From: Paractinoplanes brasiliensis
Lineage (GTDB): Bacteria; Actinomycetota; Actinomycetes; Mycobacteriales; Micromonosporaceae
DNA length: 64,000 nucleotides
NCBI RefSeq assembly: GCF_004362215.1
Contig: NZ_SNWR01000002.1
Coordinates: 1,860,001-1,924,000 of the forward strand
Direction of reading: 5' to 3'
Part shown: in pieces, positions 33,856-42,619 of the stretch
How the letters are laid out: each line of letters begins with the position of its first letter
How positions within the stretch are numbered: the stretch's first letter is position 1
Translations under genes and position numbers: made by a program
Notes under the pieces: generated by a model
Told to the model about the DNA's origin: nothing
The model's input: only the letters and a program-made list of their open reading frames with translations
Database searches by the model: none

Positions 33856-35172
33856 TCATGCGCGAACGGCTGTGGTGGCCGGGGTTCGGAGCGTACGGCG
33901 GGTGGTGTGGATCGTGGCGGAGGCGGTCAGGGCCACTGCGGACAGCGCGATGACCGCGAAAGCCCACGGTGAGGCTGACGGCCAGAGCCGGTCGGCACGG
34001 GCCGAGCCGAACGGCAGGATCGTGAACATCGAGGCGGCCAGCCCGCCCAGCACGCCGGTGACGGTGATCAGCACGCCCTCCAGGGACACCATGGCGAGCA
34101 CCTGGCCCCGCGTCGCGCCGGCCAGGCGGTGCTGGGCGAACTCGCGGCGGCGGTGGGCCGTCGCGGCGACCAGCGTGTTCACCAGCATGATGGCCACGAA
34201 CAGGGTGATCATGCCGACGACCACGTAGTTCAGGGTCTGGATGTCGCGGGCGTACGCGGCCTGGACCTGGCCCTCCGCCGCCCGGTCCTCGATGCCCTGC
34301 ATGTACACGGTTCCGGTGGCGACGCCGGTGAACAGCAGCACCGGCATGACCGCTGACGCCAGCTGCCGTGTCCGGGAATGCACACCGGTGACCGCCAGCG
34401 AGCCGGCGACGCCGGAAGCCCGTACGAGGGGCCCGAGAACCACCGTGACGAGGCGCAGCAGCTCCGGGGCGAGCAGGGCCAGACCGATCGCGGCCCAGAT
34501 GCCGGCCTGCCCCGCCGTCTGCATGGCGTCGATGCCCCTGCCGTCCATGATCGTCACGGTGAGCACCGAGCAGTTCGCGCCCATCAGCAGGAACAGCACG
34601 GCACCGGCCCGCCGCAGCCGGGGGCGTTCACGACGCGTCGACGCGGCCCGGACCCGTCGAGCGGTCGCGATCCCGGCCGCGAGCGAACCCAGCAGCGTCA
34701 CCCCGAAACCCATTCCCAGGGCGATGACGGCGAAGGACGGCGACACGTCCGAGGCGACCTGCCCGGTGTCCTTCAGCAGCGACACCAGCACCCGGCCGAG
34801 CAGCCACCCGACCGGCACGGCGGCCGCCGACGCGAGCAGGGCCACCGCCGCGGCCTCCCCCACGACCATCCGGCCGATCTGCGGCCAGGTCGCGCCGGCC
34901 CGCCGCAGCAGGGCGATCTGCTCGGAGCGCCGGCGCACGGCCAGGCTGAGCGTCGAGGTCACCGCGAACGCCACGATGACCAGGCACCAGCCGCCGCCGA
35001 CCAGGGCCGTGGTGACCAGCGACTCGTTGCCGCCGGTGGCCGGGACCCCCGACGCGGTGTCCAGCAACGACGCGAACGCCATGATGAGCGCCGCTCCCAG
35101 GAACGACGAGAGGAACGTGGCGACGAAACCGCCGGGACGGTGCCGCAGGTTGCGCAGGGCGACGGCGATCAT
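33856..35172 (-). CDS. FtsX-like ABC transporter permease
   Basis: 438 aa with about eight membrane helices. An N-terminal MIAVALRNLRHRPGGFVATFL precedes the first helix, and FtsX-type core regions occur twice (VIVAFAVTSTLSLAVRRRSEQIALLRRAGAT in part and TLFVAIMLVNTLVAATAHRRREFA). Such permeases work with MacB/LolD-type ATPases, often in export or in sensing of cell-wall-active peptides. Its ATG overlaps the ATPase stop (ATGA). Substrate unknown. Confidence 0.87.
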   Translation of the reverse strand: MIAVALRNLRHRPGGFVATFLSSFLGAALIMAFASLLDTASGVPATGGNESLVTTALVGGGWCLVIVAFAVTSTLSLAVRRRSEQIALLRRAGATWPQIGRMVVGEAAAVALLASAAAVPVGWLLGRVLVSLLKDTGQVASDVSPSFAVIALGMGFGVTLLGSLAAGIATARRVRAASTRRERPRLRRAGAVLFLLMGANCSVLTVTIMDGRGIDAMQTAGQAGIWAAIGLALLAPELLRLVTVVLGPLVRASGVAGSLAVTGVHSRTRQLASAVMPVLLFTGVATGTVYMQGIEDRAAEGQVQAAYARDIQTLNYVVVGMITLFVAIMLVNTLVAATAHRRREFAQHRLAGATRGQVLAMVSLEGVLITVTGVLGGLAASMFTILPFGSARADRLWPSASPWAFAVIALSAVALTASATIHTTRRTLRTPATTAVRA

Positions 35173-35906
35173 GCGAGCACCCCGCCGACCTGGTCGCCCA
35201 GGTGGGCCAGCCGCTCGGCCACGGCGTCCGCGGAGGGCGCGTGCAGCGAACCGGCCAGCCGCCCGTCGGCCAGGAACAGCACCGAGTCCGCGTACGCGGC
35301 GGCGACCGGGTCGTGGGTGACCATGACCACCGTACGGCCGTGGTCGTGCACGATCGTGCGCAGCAGCGTGAGCACCCCGCGTGCGCTGCGCAGGTCGAGC
35401 GCCCCGGTCGGCTCGTCGGCGAAGATGACCGCCGGCTCGGTGACCAGCGCCCGCGCCACGGCCACGCGCTGCCGCTGGCCGCCGGAGAGCCGTTCGGGCA
35501 ACTCGGCCGGCCTGTCCCCCAGTCCAAGATGCTCGAGCACGCCGCGCACCCGTCGGCGGTCGGGTCGCCGCCCGGCCAGGCGCAGCGACAACACGGTGTT
35601 CTGCTCGACGGTCAGCGACGGCAGCAGGTTGTGGTCCTGAAAGACGAACCCCACCCGCGTACGGCGGAACTTCGTCATCGGGGTGTCCTTGGTGGCCGTC
35701 AGCTCGGTGCCGTCGATGAACACGCGGCCCCCGGTCGGCCGGTCGAGCCCCGCCGCGCAGTGCAGCAGCGTGCTCTTGCCCGAGCCGGACGGCCCCATCA
35801 CCGCCGTGAAGCTGCCGGCGGGGAAACCGGCCGTGACGCCGTCCAGCGCGGTGACGCCACCCTCGTACGTCTTGTACAGCTCTTCTACCCTGACGATGTC
35901 GGTCAT
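35169..35906 (-). CDS. ABC transporter ATP-binding protein (MacB/LolD type)
   Basis: 245 aa from the ATG at 35906; a GTG at 35927 is possible but falls within an operator-like repeat. Walker A is MGPSGSGKSTLLH, the Q-loop FVFQDHNLL, the signature LSGGQRQRVAVARAL, Walker B VIFADEPTGALD and the switch His in VTHDP. It powers the FtsX-like permease encoded by the overlapping downstream gene. The divergent GntR-TetR hybrid gene likely controls it through the 23-bp-phased boxes in between. Confidence 0.92.
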   Translation of the reverse strand: MTDIVRVEELYKTYEGGVTALDGVTAGFPAGSFTAVMGPSGSGKSTLLHCAAGLDRPTGGRVFIDGTELTATKDTPMTKFRRTRVGFVFQDHNLLPSLTVEQNTVLSLRLAGRRPDRRRVRGVLEHLGLGDRPAELPERLSGGQRQRVAVARALVTEPAVIFADEPTGALDLRSARGVLTLLRTIVHDHGRTVVMVTHDPVAAAYADSVLFLADGRLAGSLHAPSADAVAERLAHLGDQVGGVLA

Positions 35907-35923
35907 GGATACACCGTACGAAC

Positions 35924-35994
35924 GCACTACCCTCGAATCGGTAGTGCTGGCACCCGTATTTCGCTAGTGCACCAGGGCGAAACGCTCTAGTGCA
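35924..35994. promoter_or_regulatory. TAGTGC operator array, 23-bp phase
   Basis: TAGTGC occurs at 35942, 35965 and 35988, exactly 23 bp apart. The first copy also forms a perfect 8-bp inverted repeat, gcactacc (35924-35931) / ggtagtgc (35940-35947), across 8 nt. The array fills the gap between the ABC exporter genes and the divergent GntR-TetR regulator, so it is the probable binding region of that regulator. Confidence 0.7.
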
Positions 35995-36009
35995 TCACCC
36001 GGAGGTCAC

Positions 36010-36912
36010 ATGAGCGTCTATCGCCGGATCGCCGCCGAGATCGCCGCGGGCATCGCCGCCGGTGAACCCGCTCCCGGCGAGCGCATCATGTCGACGCGTC
36101 AGATCATGACCACGTACGGGGTGGCCATGGCGACCGCGAGCAGGGTCATCGCCCACCTGCGCGACGAGGGCCTCGTACGGGCGAAACCGGGTGTCGGGAC
36201 GGTCGTCGCGATCGGCGCCCTGCCCGACGGCACAGCACCCGACCGCGACCGGGTCGTCCGCACCGCCATCACGATCGCCGACGCCGAAGGGCTGACCGGG
36301 TTGTCGATGCGGCGGCTGGCCGGTGAACTCCGCATCCCCACCATGTCCGTCTATCGGCACGTGGCCGACAAGGAGGAACTTGTCCTGCTGATGATGGACA
36401 AGGTGATGGCGGCCAACCCTCCCCCGCCGCGGATGTCGCCGGAACGGGACGGCTGGCGGGCCTGCGTCGAGGCCCTGGCCCGGCTGCAATGGTCGATGTA
36501 CCGGCGGCACCCGTGGCTGGCGCAGGCCGTGTCGTTCACCCGTCCGCTGCTCGCGCCGCACGCGATGGCGCACACCGAGTGGACGATGCGGTCCTTCGAG
36601 GGGCTCGACCCCGACACCCAGTTCCGCGCGGCGGTGACCGTGGCCAACTACGTACGGGGAACCGCCGTGAATCTTGAAGAGGAGGCGCAGGCCGAGCAGG
36701 AATCGGGCCTCAGCGACACCGAATGGCTGGATTCCCAGCGGCAACGCCTGGCCGCTGTCCTCGCCACGGGCGAGCTGCCGTTGATGGCGCGTTTCATCGC
36801 GTCCGACGACCGCGAGTTCGACCTCGACATCCTGTTCGACTTCGGCCTGCGACGCCTGCTCGACGGCTTGGAAACGTTGCTGGATCAGGGCTTGCGGCCC
36901 ACGCCCCCGTAG
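36010..36912 (+). CDS. GntR-TetR hybrid transcriptional regulator
   Basis: 300 aa with two different DNA-binding modules. Residues 1 to about 70 are a GntR winged helix (GERIMSTRQIMTTYGVAMATASRVIAHL, here quoted in part, with GVGTVV wing). Residues about 78-125 are a TetR HTH (LTGLSMRRLAGELRIPTMSVYRHV), and the rest is a TetR_C-type ligand domain. CGGAGG sits before the ATG. It is divergent from the ABC exporter and probably represses it. The last 28 bp overlap the convergent methyltransferase gene. Confidence 0.87.
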   Translation: MSVYRRIAAEIAAGIAAGEPAPGERIMSTRQIMTTYGVAMATASRVIAHLRDEGLVRAKPGVGTVVAIGALPDGTAPDRDRVVRTAITIADAEGLTGLSMRRLAGELRIPTMSVYRHVADKEELVLLMMDKVMAANPPPPRMSPERDGWRACVEALARLQWSMYRRHPWLAQAVSFTRPLLAPHAMAHTEWTMRSFEGLDPDTQFRAAVTVANYVRGTAVNLEEEAQAEQESGLSDTEWLDSQRQRLAAVLATGELPLMARFIASDDREFDLDILFDFGLRRLLDGLETLLDQGLRPTPP

Positions 36913-37676
36913 AGAGCCACCTGGGCGTCGGTGAACGGGACCTCCTGGTCGGGGCGCCAGCTCAGGATCGGCACCACGCCGGGCTCAACCAGCTCGAGAC
37001 CGTCGAAGAACCGGCCCACCTCGTCGTGCGACCGCAGCCGGGTCGGGATGCCCCGGCCCCGCATGATCTGGGCGAACCGCCCCCACGACTCCGGGTCGTG
37101 GTCGGCGGTGATGTGCGAGACCACGAGGTAGCTGCCACCGGGCAGGGCGCTCATGAGTTCCTTGACGATCCCGTACGGGTCCTGGTCGTCCTCGATGAAG
37201 TGCAGCACCGCGAACAGCAGCACCGCCACCGGCTGCCCGAGATCGAGGGTGTCCCGCAGCTCCGGCGCCTGCAGGATCCGCCCCGGCTCCCGCAGGTCGG
37301 CCTGTATGTACTCCGTGCGTCCCTCCGGGGAGCCGGCCAGGAGGGCGCGCGCGTGAGCCAGCACGATCGGGTCGTTGTCGGCGTAGACGATGCGGGCGGC
37401 CGGGTCGACACTCTGCGCCACCTCGTGCACGTTGGGCCGGGTGGGCAGGCCCGTGCCGATGTCGAGGAACTGCCGCACACCCCGGCGCGAGGCCAGCCAG
37501 CGCACCGTCCGCTGCAGGAACGCCCTGTTCTGCCGGGGCGCCGTGATCGCGTTCGGGTTGGCCGCGACCCCTTGCTGAGCAGCGGCACGATCCGCGGCGA
37601 AATTGTCCTTGCCGCCCAGCAGATAGTCGTAAACCCGCGCCGGATGGGGACGTCCCGTGTCAAAGGCCTCGGTCAT
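36885..37676 (-). CDS. SAM-dependent methyltransferase (Methyltransf_19 family)
   Basis: 263 aa of the actinobacterial family that starts RPHPARVYDYLLGGKDNFAAD. SAM-binding motif I is FLDIGTGLPTRPN (about 70-82), followed by VYADNDPIVLAHA. The family is abundant in Streptomyces and relatives and its substrates are unknown. It overlaps the 3' end of the GntR-TetR gene by 28 bp tail to tail. A small gene on the same strand lies just upstream (37686). Confidence 0.87.
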   Translation of the reverse strand: MTEAFDTGRPHPARVYDYLLGGKDNFAADRAAAQQGVAANPNAITAPRQNRAFLQRTVRWLASRRGVRQFLDIGTGLPTRPNVHEVAQSVDPAARIVYADNDPIVLAHARALLAGSPEGRTEYIQADLREPGRILQAPELRDTLDLGQPVAVLLFAVLHFIEDDQDPYGIVKELMSALPGGSYLVVSHITADHDPESWGRFAQIMRGRGIPTRLRSHDEVGRFFDGLELVEPGVVPILSWRPDQEVPFTDAQVALYGGVGRKP

Positions 37677-37685
37677 CCGACGAGC

Positions 37686-37886
37686 CTAGGCCCCGCCCCG
37701 CCGCCGGGCCACCCCCTCGTGTGCCGAGCCGTTCCACTCCTTGAGCCGCTGAACAAGCCCCGCACTCACACCGAGACGTTCCAGCTCAACCGGTCCGCAG
37801 TGATCCCGGTCGGGATCCCAAACCCCGTCATCGGCTCCGTGCTCAGCCATGACACGCAGTGCCAGCGGCCGATACGACTCCCCCAC
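37686..37886 (-). CDS. Small conserved-looking actinobacterial protein
   Basis: 66 aa from a GTG at 37886. The order PLALRVMAEHGADDGVWDPD then LERLGVSAGLVQRLKEWN resembles short actinobacterial proteins with a WDxD and a LxxRLxxW helix. It has no signal or membrane segment. It precedes the methyltransferase gene by 9 nt on the same strand, so the two probably form a transcript. Start uncertain. Confidence 0.5.
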   Translation of the reverse strand: MGESYRPLALRVMAEHGADDGVWDPDRDHCGPVELERLGVSAGLVQRLKEWNGSAHEGVARRRGGA

Positions 37887-38070
37887 CCGGCGATCATGAC
37901 AGATCCGCGGCCGGTCGCGATCCAGGTCAACTCGCGGTGTTTCTCGGCGATCAGCCCTGACCTGACCTTTGGGTGCTTCTCAGTCGGATGTCCTGATGGC
38001 CGATGAGAAGGGTGTAACAGCCATACCGGGTCGTTCTCGCTCCCCGGCACTGTGAAAAGGGTGAACTTGC

Positions 38071-39693
38071 GTGTCAGACGGTACAGCTGGAAAGAGGTCG
38101 ACGCCGTTGTCGTGGTTCCGGGACCTCCGCGTGGCGGGAAAGCTCATTGTCGGCTTCACCCTGGCCTGCGCTTTCACGGTGGTCGTCGGCGTCGTCGGCA
38201 TACTGCGGCTGCAGGAGACCAACGACCGCACCGAAGGTATGTACCAGAACAACCTGCTGGCCGTCGAGCACGTGGGTAATGTCAAGGCGGACCTGGCCTT
38301 CATCCGGTTCCAGCTGCTCAACATGCTCATCTCCGACGCGGCGGCGGCCAAGCAGAAGGCTCAGCAACAGATCGACCAGCTCGACGCCGACCTCGACGAA
38401 CAGTGGGCGGCCTATCAGAACACCGGCATCGCCGGCCGGGAGACGCAGGTCAAAGCCGTCACCGACAGCCTGGCGGCGTACCGGACCGTCCGTGACAACG
38501 AACTCGTTGCCCTGGCGTCGGCCGGCAACACCACCCGGTTCGTCGCGGTGCGCACCGCCAAAGCCGATGCCCAGATCACCACGCTGACGAACGCGCTCAC
38601 CGAGATCAGCGACATCGAATCAGCGGCGGCGGCCCAGTCGCTGGCGGATTCGCGAGCGGCCGCCACCAGCGCCAAAGTGCTGATCATCAGCATCATCGTC
38701 GTGTCGGTGCTGCTGTCCGCGCTGATCGTGTGGCTGGTCACACGCTCCATCGTCGGCCCGCTGCAGCGCACAGTCGGCGTGCTGGCCGGACTCGCCGAGG
38801 GCGTCATGGACCAGCGCCTGCAGGTGAGCAGCCGCGACGAGATGGGTCAGATGGGCCAGTCGCTCAACTCGGCTCTCGAGCGGCTGACCGCGGCGATGCG
38901 GGAGATCGGGATCAACGTCGAGACACTGGCGTCCTCTTCGGAGGAGCTTTCGGCGGTGGCGAAGTCGGTCAACCAGTCCGCCGAACGATCCGCCGCGCAG
39001 GCGCACGGCGCCTCGTCCGCCGCCGAGGAGATCAGCGTCAACATCTCCACCATCGCGGCCGGCTCCGAAGAGATCGGGGCCTCCATCACGGAGATCGCCC
39101 GGTCCACCTCCAACGCCGCCGAGGTGGCCGCGGGCGCGGTCACCACCACCGCCGAAGCACGCCAGATCCTCGACAAACTCGGCACCTCCTCGGCCGAGAT
39201 CGATGACGTGGTCAAGCTGATCACCAGCATCGCGGAGCAGACCAACCTGCTCGCTCTCAACGCCACCATCGAAGCCGCCCGCGCCGGCGAAATGGGCAAG
39301 GGGTTCGCGGTGGTCGCCTCCGAGGTCAAGGACCTCGCCCAGGAGACGGCCCGCGCCACCGAGGACATCTCCACCCGGGTCACGGCCATCCAAGGCGACT
39401 CACAGGCGGCGGTCACCGCGATCACCGCCATCAGCGAGGTCATTCAGCAGATCAACGACACCCAGACCGCCATCGCCGCCGCCGTGGAGGAGCAGACCGC
39501 CACCACCTCCGAGATGAGCCGCAACGTGGCCGAGGTCGCCACGGGCTCCGCCGAGATCAGCGCGAACGTCAGCGGGGTCGCCCAGGCCGCGGCCGAGACC
39601 ACCAACGCCGCCGCCAACACCGAACAGACCTCCGCCGAGCTCGCCCGCGTCGCCGGCGCCCTGCAGACGAACCTCGCCCGCTTCCGCTACTGA
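38071..39693 (+). CDS. Methyl-accepting chemotaxis protein
   Basis: 540 aa from a GTG. One helix at about 24-46 and another at about 208-230 flank a four-helix-bundle sensor of about 160 residues (MCP_signal-like, TNDRTEGMYQNNLLAVEHV). A HAMP domain follows and then the signalling coiled coil with the invariant tip EQTNLLALNATIEAARAGE near residue 392. It should transmit ligand binding to CheA/CheW. No che genes are in this window. Motile spores in Actinoplanes-type organisms would explain a chemoreceptor; that is inference. Confidence 0.92.
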   Translation: MSDGTAGKRSTPLSWFRDLRVAGKLIVGFTLACAFTVVVGVVGILRLQETNDRTEGMYQNNLLAVEHVGNVKADLAFIRFQLLNMLISDAAAAKQKAQQQIDQLDADLDEQWAAYQNTGIAGRETQVKAVTDSLAAYRTVRDNELVALASAGNTTRFVAVRTAKADAQITTLTNALTEISDIESAAAAQSLADSRAAATSAKVLIISIIVVSVLLSALIVWLVTRSIVGPLQRTVGVLAGLAEGVMDQRLQVSSRDEMGQMGQSLNSALERLTAAMREIGINVETLASSSEELSAVAKSVNQSAERSAAQAHGASSAAEEISVNISTIAAGSEEIGASITEIARSTSNAAEVAAGAVTTTAEARQILDKLGTSSAEIDDVVKLITSIAEQTNLLALNATIEAARAGEMGKGFAVVASEVKDLAQETARATEDISTRVTAIQGDSQAAVTAITAISEVIQQINDTQTAIAAAVEEQTATTSEMSRNVAEVATGSAEISANVSGVAQAAAETTNAAANTEQTSAELARVAGALQTNLARFRY

Positions 39694-39875
39694 GCAGTTC
39701 CCGTCCGTACGTCGTGCCGCAGGACGATAGTGGGCGTCGTGCACGTCGGCGCCCGCGAAACGTCGGACAGATTCGCTACCGTCCGGCAACGCCGCTTCAC
39801 CCCGCGCGGCACCGCACCCCGCCTAACGTCAGACGTAATGCCAAATCGGCCCGACCGTCGTCGTCAGGAGCACTC

Positions 39876-40418
39876 GTGACCAACAGCCCGTCCACCCCGC
39901 CGTCCTCCACCTCCTCGCAGGGCACACGCCTGCTCGAGCCCGCACGGCTGCTGGCGGTGGCGGCGGCGCTGCCCGACCGCCACGCCAGCACCGCGACCGG
40001 ACTCCACACCCTGGTCGACACCCTCGCCGAGACCTTCCCCGGCGCTGTCGTGGCGGCCAACCTGATCTGGGCGAACACCTCTTTTGTCCTCGCCTCGCAC
40101 GGCATGCCGGAATGGATCGCCGAGGCGGGCGGCGTCCCCCTCGGCTGGGCGCCGTGCGCGCTGGTGGTGGAACATGACCGCCCCCTGATCATCGACGACA
40201 CCCACGACGACCCGGCGCATGTGGACAACCCGATCGTCACGGTGTGCGGGGTGCGGTCCTACGCCGGTGTGCCGCTGCACGACCCCGATGGCCACCTCGT
40301 CGGCACGTTGATCCTCATGCACACCGAGCCACGCGCGTTCAAGCCCACCGACCTGGCGGCCCTGCAAGCAGCCGCCGCACACGCGACCGCCCTGCTGCCC
40401 GCACACACCGGCGTCTGA
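39876..40418 (+). CDS. GAF-domain protein
   Basis: 180 aa from a GTG at 39876, chosen for CAGGAG 5 nt upstream; the open frame extends earlier without support. A single GAF domain occupies about residues 30-178: VVEHDRPLIIDDTHDDP, VCGVRSYAGVPLHDPDGHLVG and a final TDLAALQAAA helix. GAF domains bind small molecules or chromophores. No output domain is attached, so it may be a stand-alone sensor for a partner such as the chemoreceptor upstream. About 180 bp separate them. Confidence 0.82.
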   Translation: MTNSPSTPPSSTSSQGTRLLEPARLLAVAAALPDRHASTATGLHTLVDTLAETFPGAVVAANLIWANTSFVLASHGMPEWIAEAGGVPLGWAPCALVVEHDRPLIIDDTHDDPAHVDNPIVTVCGVRSYAGVPLHDPDGHLVGTLILMHTEPRAFKPTDLAALQAAAAHATALLPAHTGV

Positions 40419-40451
40419 TCGCCACCCAGCCCTGTGCTGCGGTGCTCGACG

Positions 40452-40946
40452 TCAGACCACAGCGAAGATCAGAAGAGCCAGCCACCCGACACCGACCACC
40501 ACGGGAAGAAGATGAGTCACCCAGGACGGTGACCACACGTTTCCGCGTGCTCTTTCCCGATGCTCGACTCGGTAGTAGACCTGGAATCTGTCAACCTCAC
40601 GATCGATCTTGCACAGTTCATTCCGCCAGATCTGCAGCCATCGCAGACTCCCATGAGAGACCGCGAACCAGAATATGCTCACGAGCAGGCCGAAGGCGGG
40701 CACCGCCAACTTGTATGCGCCCTTGTCCCCCAATGAGGAGAACACCGAAACGAGGATTCCGGTGACAAGCATGTACATGTTGTTCCGGACCCAGAACTCT
40801 CGTAGGTCCTGCCGAAAATGCTCGGCGACCATCTTGAATATCTCAATGTCGGCGCCACTTGGCTGAGCGGGATCCGGAGACTGCTCCCCGGGATCGCGCA
40901 CCGGGCCTGGGGCCGCACCGTTCGCATCGACAGCCGTGCCGTCCAT
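40452..40946 (-). CDS. Three-helix membrane protein (RipA-like topology)
   Basis: 164 aa from the ATG at 40946, with GGAGG 8 nt upstream. Helices lie at about 55-72, 78-98 and 143-163; between the second and third is a charged segment (WLQIWRNELCKIDREVDRFQVYY). The layout, two helices then a cytoplasmic helix and a final helix, recalls the RipA/SLATT-type small membrane proteins linked to conflict systems, but identity is too low to assert by eye. AT content is slightly higher than in the neighbours. Confidence 0.7.
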   Translation of the reverse strand: MDGTAVDANGAAPGPVRDPGEQSPDPAQPSGADIEIFKMVAEHFRQDLREFWVRNNMYMLVTGILVSVFSSLGDKGAYKLAVPAFGLLVSIFWFAVSHGSLRWLQIWRNELCKIDREVDRFQVYYRVEHRERARGNVWSPSWVTHLLPVVVGVGWLALLIFAVV

Positions 40947-41160
40947 GATCAGCACCTCCGGTCTCCTCTAGACCTTCCATTGAGCCACAGCGGGGCAACG
41001 GGCACTCGACCGTGCGATCGGCCGGCTGCCGGGGAAGACCCTGACCTGACCGCCCAGGAGTTCGCCGCATCGGCGTCCTGGCCGGCACCGGACTTCGAGT
41101 GTGTTCGGTCATGCCTGACAGGCGATCTCCGGAGATCGAACAAAACATCGCGCGAGCGGG

Positions 41161-41202
41161 CAAATGTAGTCATTGATCGACATCGACTGCATTTGCTAGG
41201 CT
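41161..41202 (+). promoter_or_regulatory. Promoter with overlapping inverted repeat
   Basis: caaatgtagtc (41161-41171) and gactgcatttg (41185-41195) form an 11-bp inverted repeat with one mismatch and a 13-bp spacer. A ttgatc at 41173-41178 and taggct at 41197-41202 (18-bp spacing) look like -35 and -10 boxes, so a protein bound here would cover the promoter of the gene at 41241. The 294 bp from 40947 to 41240 contain no gene. Confidence 0.5.
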
Positions 41203-41240
41203 GACAATCCGGATCGGAAAGATGATCGGACGGTCACGCT

Positions 41241-41889
41241 TTGAACCTGGTCTTGAGTTTCACCGCCGTAACAATCTCACTTCTGGCTCTCACTCTTTCC
41301 GCCTTCTTCGGACTTCGCCAACTGCGTTTGATGCAGAGATCGAACAGTACGGCCGTAACCATCGAACTGCTCACCAGGGAATGCCGGAGCAACGACTTCC
41401 TCGAAAGTGAAGAATTTGTTCTTTACGAGCTCTCGAAGGAGCCTCCGGGTCGCGGCCTTCAGGGCTTGCAACCAGATCAGCGTCGCCATGTCAGCCGTGT
41501 TGGCCTGTATTTCAGCAGTTTAGGCGCGCTGTCGATACTCGGAGGCATCGAAACGAAGATGATTGTGGGCCTCGTGCCCAGTCGCGCTCGGCGGGCTTGG
41601 GCAGCGCTGGAGCCCTTCGTTCTCGCCGAGAAGGTTGAGGTCGCCGACCTACCTATCCTTCTTCGAGCATCTGGTATGCCTGATCGCAGATGCTGATCCT
41701 GCTAAGCATCACGAAAGCCTCGGGCTGCGAAGACTGGACTCGCTGTCTCCGAGCTCTGAGTCGACAACGGCGCCAAAGGCCTTCGCCGCAACATCCGTCA
41801 CCGCCGCCGACTCGGGCGGAGGGTTGCCTTTGGAGTCCGATGACGGTGACGGGCCGGCCGAATCTCTCACGGCTCGAAGGGCGCCCTGA
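41241..41889 (+). pseudogene. DUF4760-like membrane-anchored protein, frameshifted
   Basis: Frame one, from a TTG at 41241, gives a membrane helix (LVLSFTAVTISLLALTLSAFF), then RQLRLMQRSNSTAVTIELLTRE and a folded region to AEKVEVADLP, stopping at 41696 with an unlikely tail. Near 41640 the neighbouring frame takes over as TYLSFFEHLVCLIADADPAK, the expected type of C-terminal helix, and runs to 41889. A one-base gain or two-base loss near 41640 explains it. If the frameshift is real the product is truncated at 151 aa. The gene has lower GC than its neighbours. Confidence 0.55.
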
Positions 41890-41926
41890 TCTGCCGCAGC
41901 GGCAGGGTAACTGAGTAGCTGTACCC

Positions 41927-42619
41927 ATGCGTGGCGCCGGGCTCGTCCGCGAGACTGGCGCGATGATCGCATCCTCCACGCTGCCCACTGCCGGACCCCG
42001 CCGGCGTGAGCCCGTCATCCTGCTGGCCGTCGGGCTGGTCGCGCTGGTCGTTTCCGCGATCGGCGCCAAGTCGATCGGCACCTGGTTTCTGGAGGTGCTG
42101 GCGGCGCTCATCGGGGCTGTGGTCCTGGTGGCCACGTACCGCAGGTTTCCGCTGACGCCTCTCGCGTACCGGCTGATCCTGGCCCACGCCGTGATCCTGA
42201 TGATCGGTGGCCACTGGACCTACGCCGAGGTGCCGGCCGGCGACTGGCTGCGTGACGCGCTCGGGCTGGCCCGTAACCCCTACGACCGTCTCGGTCACTT
42301 CGCCCAAGGGTTCGTGCCGGCCGTTGTCGCCCGAGAGATCCTGCTGCGGTGCACCCCCCTGCGCCCCGGGCGCTGGCTGGCTGCGCTGGTGCTCTGTGTG
42401 GTGATGGCAGTCAGCGCCACGTGGGAGCTGTTCGAGTGGCTGTCCGCCGTGGTCGGTGGCTCCTCGGCGGAGGATTTCCTGGGCACCCAGGGCGACGTCT
42501 GGGACACCCAGTGGGACATGTTCATGGCCGGCGTCGGAGCGATCACGAGCTTGGTGCTGCTCAGCCGCCTCCACGACAAGCAGCTGCGGGAGTGGCTCAC
42601 TCCGACTGCACGACGGTGA
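41927..42619 (+). CDS. DUF2238 (YjdF-like) membrane protein
   Basis: 230 aa (or 218 if started at the Met at 41963). Six membrane helices with the family's conserved acidic/aromatic motifs: GGHWTYAEVPAGDW, RNPYDRLGHFAQGFVPA, ATWELFEWLSAVVGG and DVWDTQWDMFMAGVGA. Function of this family is unknown. Its last 23 bp overlap the convergent Ntn-hydrolase-like gene. Confidence 0.85.
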   Translation: MRGAGLVRETGAMIASSTLPTAGPRRREPVILLAVGLVALVVSAIGAKSIGTWFLEVLAALIGAVVLVATYRRFPLTPLAYRLILAHAVILMIGGHWTYAEVPAGDWLRDALGLARNPYDRLGHFAQGFVPAVVAREILLRCTPLRPGRWLAALVLCVVMAVSATWELFEWLSAVVGGSSAEDFLGTQGDVWDTQWDMFMAGVGAITSLVLLSRLHDKQLREWLTPTARR

